From the NCBI GenBank assembly GCA_949296075.1, contig CASFNG010000001.1:1-64000 (forward strand): 64,000 nt of DNA, given 5' to 3'. Position numbers and translations under genes: made by a program. The stretch is from an uncultured Parabacteroides sp. GTDB lineage: Bacteria; Bacteroidota; Bacteroidia; Bacteroidales; Tannerellaceae. How positions within the stretch are numbered: position 1 is the stretch's first letter; each line of letters starts with the position of its first letter. Positions 58,963 through 64,000 of this stretch are shown here, piece by piece. The notes under the pieces are model-generated. The model was not told the origin of the DNA, searched no databases, and worked only from the letters and a program-made list of their open reading frames with translations.

Positions 58963-60567
58963 ATGAACAAGTTTTTATTGAAAGGAGTAGCCGCTATTTT
59001 CTGTATGGCGGCCCTGTTTGGAACCATCGCTTGCGATGACGACGAGAATGATCCCGTGAACGTGAGCGTGACGGGAGTAGCGTTGAACAATACGACGGCC
59101 TCTGTACGCCCCGGTGAGAGCATCACCTTGACCGCTACGGTGACGCCTGCGGAGGCTTCGAACAAGAACGTGACGTGGAGTACCTCGGACGAGGCGGTGG
59201 CCACGGTGGACGCCGGCGTGGTGACCGGTGTGGCCGAGGGTACGGCTACGATTACTGTCCGGACCGAGGACGGAGGGCATACCGCGAATTGCACGGTGAC
59301 GGTAGCGGCTGAGGCTCAACCGAGCACGGATGTGGTGCTGGAAGGTGAGATCACCTCCGACCTGACCTTGAGAGCCGCCGACAATAATCTGTTGAGAGGT
59401 TACGTCTATGTGACCGATGGCGTTACCCTGACGATCGAGCCGGGTACGGTGATCAAGGGCGAGCAGGCCACTAAGGGTACGCTTATCGTGGAGCGTGGCG
59501 GTAAGATCATCGCGGAGGGTACGGCCGAGCAGCCGATCGTTTTCACCTCTAACCAGCCCGCAGGTTCGCGTACCTATGGCGATTGGGGCGGATTGGTTCT
59601 CTGCGGAAAGTCTATCGTGAACAACACGGCTGGCGAGGCACAGGTGGAGGGTGGCCCTCGTTCTTACTATGGAGGCTCCGATCCCGAGGATAATTCCGGT
59701 ATCTTGCGCTATGTACGTATCGAGTTCGCTGGGTATCCTTTGGAACCGAACCGCGAGATCAACGGTTTGACTTGCGGTGGCGTTGGCCGTGGCACGACGA
59801 TCGAGTATGTGCAAGTTTCCTATTGTGGTGACGACTCTTTTGAGTGGTTCGGCGGAACGGTGAACGCGAAGCACCTGATCGCTTACAAGGGATGGGACGA
59901 TGAGTTTGACACGGATTATGGCTATCAAGGCAAGTTGCAGTTCTTGCTTGGCGTGCGCGATCCGGAGCATGCGGATACCTCGAAATCAAACGGCTTCGAG
60001 TCTGATAACGACGCTGACGGCTCTTCCAACGAGCCTTTGACAAACCCGATCTTCTCGAATGTCACCTTGATCGGCCCGCTCTATGGTGAATCCGCTGGGA
60101 AGCCGGAAAGCGAGGTGCTGTATGTGACGGAGGATGCCGCCAATGGCGCGCGCGGCGGGCAATTCCAAGCTGCCATGCACGTACGCCGCAACTCCGCCTT
60201 GAACGTCTATAACTCGATTTTCACGGGATGGCCCTATGGGTTGTATTTGCAGGACGCCAACGAGGGTGCAGTTGTCAAGAACGTGATCTTCGCCGGGATG
60301 TGGGAGAACTTCCGCGATGAGGCGAGCCAAGACTATTTCCAGATCGCGGATTTGAGTAATTTGGTTTATGCTTCCACCAATGAGATCATCGAGCGGGATG
60401 GCGATTATGCCTCGGTGGTGGCCGACCGGATCGGCGGTGCGGATTTCTCTGATGCGGTCTTGAGCGATTCCTTCTTCGAGCAAGTCACTTACAAGGGCGC
60501 TTTCGACGGACAGAACGACTGGGCTGCCGGTTGGGCAAACTTCGATCCGAACAATACCGAATATTAA
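58963..60567 (+). CDS. Surface lipoprotein with Ig-like (Big_2) and beta-helix domains
   Basis: The 534-residue lipoprotein has lipobox FGTIACDDDEND (Cys about 24) followed by acidic residues, the signal for surface display. An Ig-like Big_2 domain (about 34-112; VTGVALNNTTASVRPGESITLTATVTPAEASNKNVTWSTSDEAVA) is followed by a right-handed beta-helix-like region (about 120-520), with VTDGVTLTIEPGTVIKGEQATKGTLIVERGGKIIAEGTAEQPIVFTSNQ and EYVQVSYCGDDSFEWFGGTVNAKHLIAY. The second gene of the receptor operon, it should cap or load the receptor, as SusD or XusB do for theirs; substrate unknown. Confidence 0.88.
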   Translation: MNKFLLKGVAAIFCMAALFGTIACDDDENDPVNVSVTGVALNNTTASVRPGESITLTATVTPAEASNKNVTWSTSDEAVATVDAGVVTGVAEGTATITVRTEDGGHTANCTVTVAAEAQPSTDVVLEGEITSDLTLRAADNNLLRGYVYVTDGVTLTIEPGTVIKGEQATKGTLIVERGGKIIAEGTAEQPIVFTSNQPAGSRTYGDWGGLVLCGKSIVNNTAGEAQVEGGPRSYYGGSDPEDNSGILRYVRIEFAGYPLEPNREINGLTCGGVGRGTTIEYVQVSYCGDDSFEWFGGTVNAKHLIAYKGWDDEFDTDYGYQGKLQFLLGVRDPEHADTSKSNGFESDNDADGSSNEPLTNPIFSNVTLIGPLYGESAGKPESEVLYVTEDAANGARGGQFQAAMHVRRNSALNVYNSIFTGWPYGLYLQDANEGAVVKNVIFAGMWENFRDEASQDYFQIADLSNLVYASTNEIIERDGDYASVVADRIGGADFSDAVLSDSFFEQVTYKGAFDGQNDWAAGWANFDPNNTEY

Positions 60568-60604
60568 TTTAGCTTAGCGTTGAATAGGTTGTGAATTTGT
60601 TTTT

Positions 60605-60646
60605 GGCGCCGAGGTATCTCATCCGGATACTTCGGCGCTTTTTACT
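60605..60646 (+). terminator. Terminator of the receptor/lipoprotein operon
   Basis: GCGCCGAGGTATC pairs with GATACTTCGGCGC around TCATCCG, one mismatch, followed by TTTTT. Confidence 0.9.
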
Positions 60647-60731
60647 ATATTTTTTGGTGAGATTATTAGCGTGGGTGAGGAGATTTGTGTCGCTCTCCCT
60701 TCCATGTCGGGAGCCGCTTGAGGCAGGACGC

Positions 60732-61166
60732 CTACTCCTCGTCGTCATCCTCGTCGAAGTCGAAATCAAAATCGAACCCATCCCCCATATAGGCGGGCTC
60801 GGTGAATTGCTCCAGCTCGCGCCGGTCTTTCTTGGTTGGCCGGCCAAGCCCTTTCGCCCTGTTGACGAAGCCGGAGATCTTGTTCATCTCCAATATCTCG
60901 TATTGATCGGGGGTAGTCACGTTCTCCAAGTAGTTGGGGACGAGCTTGGCGCCCACCCGGTTCTCGATCAGTCCCACCACCTTGAAAGAAAAGGTGACAG
61001 GAGGCTTGCGTACCTGTATCACCTCGCCTTGCTTTATCATGCGGGAGGGCTTTACCGTCACGCCTCCGATCATGACACGCCCCTTCTTGCAAGCGTCGGC
61101 GGCGATCGTGCGTGTCTTGAAGATACGGGTAGCCCACATCCATTTATCGATACGTACCTCGTTCAT
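60732..61166 (-). CDS. hslR: S4-domain RNA-binding protein (Hsp15-like)
   Basis: The 144-residue protein begins with an S4 RNA-binding domain (RIDKWMWATRIFKTRTIAADACKKGRVMIGG, residues about 5-35), the pattern of the heat-shock protein Hsp15, which binds the stalled 50S subunit with nascent peptidyl-tRNA and returns it to use. The C-terminus is a long acidic tail (FDFDFDFDEDDDEE). It is 26 bases downstream of pth, which hydrolyses peptidyl-tRNA, so the two fit together in ribosome rescue (inference from context). Confidence 0.9.
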   Translation of the reverse strand: MNEVRIDKWMWATRIFKTRTIAADACKKGRVMIGGVTVKPSRMIKQGEVIQVRKPPVTFSFKVVGLIENRVGAKLVPNYLENVTTPDQYEILEMNKISGFVNRAKGLGRPTKKDRRELEQFTEPAYMGDGFDFDFDFDEDDDEE

Positions 61167-61192
61167 CTTGTCAGTCGTTTTCGCTTTTGTCC

Positions 61193-61756
61193 TTATTTAT
61201 TGTTGAATTGGTTCATCGTGATCTGTATGCCCGCGAGACAGAAACTCTTGATGATCTCCACGGCTCGGTCCAGTATCTCCGGCATCTTCTCTAACTCGTC
61301 TGGCGGGAATTTCCCCAGCACATAGTCGATCTGTCCGCCACGGGGGAAGTCGTTTCCGATGCCGAATCGCAATCGGGCGTACTCTTGCGTGTTCAGTAGC
61401 TGGGCGATGTTCTTCAGCCCGTTGTGGCCGGCGTCACTCCCTTTCGGCTTGAGCCGTAGGCTTCCGAAGGGAAGGGCGAGGTCGTCTACCACGATCAGGA
61501 GGTTCTCTACCGGGATGTTCTCCCGTTGCAGCCAGTAACGTACGGCGTTCCCGCTGAGATTCATGAAGGTGTTTGGCTTGAGCACGACCAGCTCACAGTT
61601 TTTTACCCGTATCCTCGCGATCGCCCCGTAGCGTTCTTCCGTGAAGTTCCCGCCGACGGATTCCACCAACTTGTTAACGACTCGGAAACCGATATTGTGG
61701 CGTGTCCCCCAGTATTCGGGGCCGATATTGCCAAGTCCTGTTATCAGATATTTCAT
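61193..61756 (-). CDS. pth: Peptidyl-tRNA hydrolase
   Basis: Pth recycles tRNA from peptidyl-tRNA released early. The 187-residue protein has the catalytic His20 (GTRHNIGF) and Asn10 (GLGNIG), FMNLSG near 65, DDLALPFG near 92, and [15 protein letters not shown] near 102 with the conserved His and Asn. Length is normal. It lies between rplY (79 bases upstream with a hairpin between) and hslR. Confidence 0.97.
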   Translation of the reverse strand: MKYLITGLGNIGPEYWGTRHNIGFRVVNKLVESVGGNFTEERYGAIARIRVKNCELVVLKPNTFMNLSGNAVRYWLQRENIPVENLLIVVDDLALPFGSLRLKPKGSDAGHNGLKNIAQLLNTQEYARLRFGIGNDFPRGGQIDYVLGKFPPDELEKMPEILDRAVEIIKSFCLAGIQITMNQFNNK

Positions 61757-61777
61757 TGTTGTAGCGACTATAAAAGA

Positions 61778-61808
61778 AAGGGGAAGATCTTGAAATATCC
61801 TCCCCTTC
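61778..61808 (-). terminator. Partial terminator between rplY and pth
   Basis: On the minus strand AAGGGGA-GAT arms pair with ATC-TCCCCTT, followed by TCTTTTA. The T-run is broken, so it may reduce rather than stop transcription into pth. Confidence 0.7.
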
Positions 61809-61835
61809 GCCTATGTAAGAAATTATTCTCTCGGA

Positions 61836-62420
61836 TTAAGCCTTGGCCTGAGCTCCACGTGCGGCACGGGTCAATTGAACGGCGCAGACTACGGCGTTCT
61901 TCGCGTTCATCAGCTCAAGTCCCTCGAAGTGGAGGGCGCCGACTTGCATCGTCTTACCCAATCCTAAGTTGTCAACGTTGATAACCAATTGCTCGGGGAT
62001 CTGATCGTAAGTAGCCTTTACCTTCAGCTTTCTCATCTGGAGTGTCAGCTTACCACCGGCTTTCACTCCTTCTGCGTGACCTTCCAGCACGATGGGTACC
62101 TCCATGACAACCGGTTTCTCCTTGGATACCTCCAGGAAGTCGATATGCAGGATAGCGTCGGTTACCGGATGGAATTGGATGTCTTTTACGATAGCCATCG
62201 TCGTCTTGCCATCGATCGTCAGCTCTACGGCGAAGATCTCCGGGGTATAGATCAACTTGCGCACGGCGTCTTTCGTCACCGTGAAGTGGATCAGTTGCTC
62301 GCCTCCGTACAGTACGGCAGGGATCTCATTGTTCTTGCGCATCGCTTTCAATACTCGTTTCTGGTCTGCGGAACGAGGGGCGATCTCTCTCGTCTTTCCT
62401 TCTAATTGGAATGTCTTCAT
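61836..62420 (-). CDS. rplY: 50S ribosomal protein L25/general stress protein Ctc
   Basis: L25 binds 5S rRNA in the large subunit. The 194-residue form is the longer CTC type: an N-terminal L25 domain (about 1-95; FQLEGKTREIAPRSADQKRVLKAMRKNNEIPAVLYGGEQ) and a C-terminal beta-rich domain (about 96-185; EVPIVLEGHAEGVKAGGKLTLQMR). I start at the ATG at 62420; a TTG nine codons upstream is in frame. A strong growth-type promoter precedes it. The pth gene follows. Confidence 0.94.
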   Translation of the reverse strand: MKTFQLEGKTREIAPRSADQKRVLKAMRKNNEIPAVLYGGEQLIHFTVTKDAVRKLIYTPEIFAVELTIDGKTTMAIVKDIQFHPVTDAILHIDFLEVSKEKPVVMEVPIVLEGHAEGVKAGGKLTLQMRKLKVKATYDQIPEQLVINVDNLGLGKTMQVGALHFEGLELMNAKNAVVCAVQLTRAARGAQAKA

Positions 62421-62504
62421 TTTCTCGAAATTTTTTGTGTTACTCAAAATTAGATGTTTCGCTTTCTAATTTCCCATCACACGGTACGGGGCTAAAAAGC
62501 GGTG

Positions 62505-62535
62505 CAAAGATACGCGTTTTGTTTGAATACGCAAG
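62505..62535 (-). promoter_or_regulatory. Promoter of rplY
   Basis: On the minus strand CTTG (62532-62535), 19 bases, TATCTTTG (62505-62512). The -7 region GCGTATCTTTGC is identical over 12 bases to that of the tRNA-Val array. Confidence 0.75.
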
Positions 62536-62562
62536 CGTAATCGCCGCTATTTCTTCCTGTTG

Positions 62563-63351
62563 TCAGTCTGTTTTCAGCAAACGGGTCTTTCGCATGATCC
62601 AACGTACCAATCCGTGGGGGAGGAGCATGACGAGCGGCGTGCAGATCTTGTTGAACAGACCGGGCACCAACGAGTAGCGGCGGCGGAAAAGGGCGTCGAT
62701 CCCTCTCTTGGCCAATTTCTCCGGTCTCATCATGATCCCTAAGCGGATCGCCAATAGCTGGAGGTTCTCGCTCAGGTTGTACAGGTTGGTTGCGACCGCC
62801 CCCGGGCAGAGCACGGTGACGCTCACGCCGTAATCGGCCAGCTCGGAGCGCAATCCCCGCGAGAAGCTCCTGAGATACCGCTTGGTGGAGGCGTAGAGTG
62901 TGATCCCCGGGTACGGCAGCCAGCAGGAGAGGGACGACATATTCAGGATATATCCGCTCCGCCTTTTCTTCATCTCCTGCCCGAAGTAGTAGCATAGCTG
63001 GGTCGGGGTGGTGACGTGCAGGTAAAGCATCTTCTCCACCGTGAGAGGCTTGGCCTGGAGCACCTCGTGGAAAAAGAACATCCCCGCGTTGTTTACCAAT
63101 ACCTCGATCGCGATCCCCCGCTCCTGGCAGGTGTCGTATAGCTCTTTCGCCGCGCCCGGTATGGCCAGGTCGCGGTAGAGCGGCACGACCTGTACCCCAT
63201 GTTTATCGGTGATGTAGGCGGCTTTTTCCCGGATCGCCTGTTCCTCGTTGCTGACGATCACTAACCGATACCCGCGCGAGGCCAGCTCCTCGGCGTAAGC
63301 GAGGCCGATACCGGAGCTGGCGCCCGTCACTAATGCCCATTCCTGTCTCAT
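62563..63351 (-). CDS. Short-chain dehydrogenase/reductase
   Basis: The 262-residue NAD(P)-dependent oxidoreductase has the Rossmann motif TGASSGIG (about 9-16), LVNNAGMFF near 88, the catalytic Ser in ILNMSSLS near 136 and Tyr-Lys in YASTKRYL near 152. After the core, PEKLAKRGIDALFRRRYSLVPG and a hydrophobic C-terminal segment (CTPLVMLLPHGLVRWIMRKT) suggest membrane association, as in DltE-like or sterol-type members. Substrate unknown. The start (ATG at 63351) is 2 bases after the stop of the upstream oxidoreductase, so they form an operon. Confidence 0.88.
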   Translation of the reverse strand: MRQEWALVTGASSGIGLAYAEELASRGYRLVIVSNEEQAIREKAAYITDKHGVQVVPLYRDLAIPGAAKELYDTCQERGIAIEVLVNNAGMFFFHEVLQAKPLTVEKMLYLHVTTPTQLCYYFGQEMKKRRSGYILNMSSLSCWLPYPGITLYASTKRYLRSFSRGLRSELADYGVSVTVLCPGAVATNLYNLSENLQLLAIRLGIMMRPEKLAKRGIDALFRRRYSLVPGLFNKICTPLVMLLPHGLVRWIMRKTRLLKTD

Positions 63352-63353
63352 CT

Positions 63354-64000
63354 TTATTTGTACTCTAATCGTTTGATCTCTCGTACGATGCATTCCGGAA
63401 GGCCTTCCACATGCTTGTGGCAGGCCATATCGACGCTATACATCCGGGCGATGCAGTAGTTGCTATGCCCGCAGTCGCAGCGGGCGTGCTCGTCCTCTCT
63501 CATCCGGTTGACGAATCCCGGCTCGTTGACCAGCGCCCGCGCCATCTGCACGAACTCGAACCCGTCGTTGAGCACCTCCTCGATCTTGTCTCTCGACACC
63601 AACCCGCCCACGTAGATGAGGGGAAGGCTGAGTGCCTCGCGGAATTTCAGCGCGTCGTCGAGGAAATAGGCCTCCTTGAACGGCACGGAGGGGATCATGT
63701 ATTTACCTACCATCCGCACGCCGATCGGCAGGTAGCCCCAAGGCATATAGTGGGTCATGGTGCGGATCGGCATCTCGCCCCGCATCACGTACATCGGCGC
63801 CCGGCTCACGAAGCCGCCGCTAAGCGTGAGGGCGTGCGCCCCGCACTCGTCCTGGAGCACGCGGGCCACCTCCAGGCACTCGTCGATCTCCATGCCTCCC
63901 TTGAATCCGTCACGCATATTGGTCTTGACCACTACCGCCATGTCGCTCCCCGCCGCCTTCATCACCTCATCCATGCACATCCGCATGAAGCGCATCCGGT
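63354..64000 (-). CDS. NADH:flavin oxidoreductase / old yellow enzyme family (partial, 5' end cut)
   Basis: The visible 215 or so residues are the C-terminal part of an FMN-dependent TIM-barrel enzyme of the old yellow enzyme family. VVVKTNMRDGFKGGMEIDECLEVARVLQD resembles the substrate-pocket strand, LPLIYVGGLVSRDKIEEVLNDG and FVQMARALVNEPGFVNRM the FMN-phosphate-binding strands, and CDCGHSNYCIARM a Cys cluster near the end. The N-terminal part lies beyond the right window edge, so the apparent start near 63995 is not real. It precedes the dehydrogenase gene by 2 bases. Confidence 0.85.
   Translation of the reverse strand, partial: RMRFMRMCMDEVMKAAGSDMAVVVKTNMRDGFKGGMEIDECLEVARVLQDECGAHALTLSGGFVSRAPMYVMRGEMPIRTMTHYMPWGYLPIGVRMVGKYMIPSVPFKEAYFLDDALKFREALSLPLIYVGGLVSRDKIEEVLNDGFEFVQMARALVNEPGFVNRMREDEHARCDCGHSNYCIARMYSVDMACHKHVEGLPECIVREIKRLEYK

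Noticed and set aside
1-64000. Mobile element or genomic island
   Set aside because: Despite three tRNA loci I found no integrase, transposase or direct repeats of tRNA ends; the fimbrial locus is more AT-rich but has no element borders.

Overview
The window is ordinary chromosome of a Bacteroidota bacterium, most likely a Bacteroidales gut commensal close to Parabacteroides. This rests on the promoters (-7 boxes of the form TAnnTTTG, several with a TTTG-like -33 box about 19-20 bases upstream), the protein families (TamL, DUF4374, DUF3575, DUF5119, DUF3843, DUF4296, fimbrillin), PorQ plus a protein with a type IX secretion tail, and surface-lipoprotein signals (acidic residues right after the lipid-carrying Cys). 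The species is inference. I see no transposase, integrase, phage gene, CRISPR array or rRNA.

Layout. 1-246: tandem tRNA-Val(TAC) genes on the minus strand, running off the left edge. 580-4830: purB, an RluB-type pseudouridine synthase with a long Gly/Tyr/Arg/Asn-rich N-terminus, and asnS. 4917-7958: an Lrp/AsnC regulator, a GNAT enzyme, cmk and porQ. 8170-13313: tonB, a polyprenyl synthase, a TatD nuclease, tRNA-Ser(GGA) and the operon exbB / four-helix membrane protein / exbD / exbD. 13694-19167: a fimbrial locus with a membrane-spanning TPR/HTH regulator, an OmpA-like/DUF3575 protein, a DUF5119 lipoprotein and a fimbrillin. 19337-25503: a lipoprotein, an EamA exporter, a Crp/Fnr regulator, a YjdI-like 4Fe-4S protein, an unknown, a pirin, a YjdJ-like acetyltransferase, a Nudix hydrolase and a fused ADP-ribosylglycohydrolase. 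25702-34701: ileS, a DksA-like protein, lspA, a DUF4296 lipoprotein, a small unknown, a TrmH-family methyltransferase, tamL and tRNA-Arg(TCT). 34780-41169 (minus): a VWA protein, a Nudix-like regulator with its own operator, and a three-gene uptake locus resembling XusABC. 41480-54373: rmuC, tpx, a MATE exporter, a type IX cargo protein, then the nitrogen operon gltB-gltD-asnB. 54676-64000: a DUF3843 protein, a TonB-dependent receptor paired with a beta-helix surface lipoprotein, hslR, pth, rplY, a short-chain dehydrogenase and the C-terminal part of an old-yellow-enzyme family oxidoreductase.

How it fits together. TonB and the ExbB/ExbD operon supply energy to outer-membrane receptors, and two receptor systems lie in the same window (Xus-like at 36.5-41.2 kb; an uncharacterised pair at 56.1-60.6 kb). 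LspA, TamL and PorQ belong to the envelope biogenesis on which the many lipoproteins and secreted proteins here depend. A Nudix hydrolase, a fused ADP-ribosylglycohydrolase and a Nudix-like sensor regulator suggest ADP-ribose/NAD handling. I find no whole undescribed system that I can prove. The best leads are the 56-60 kb receptor/lipoprotein pair, the fused ADP-ribosylglycohydrolase, the Nudix regulator with its dyad operator, and the Crp/Fnr-4Fe-4S-pirin-acetyltransferase cluster.
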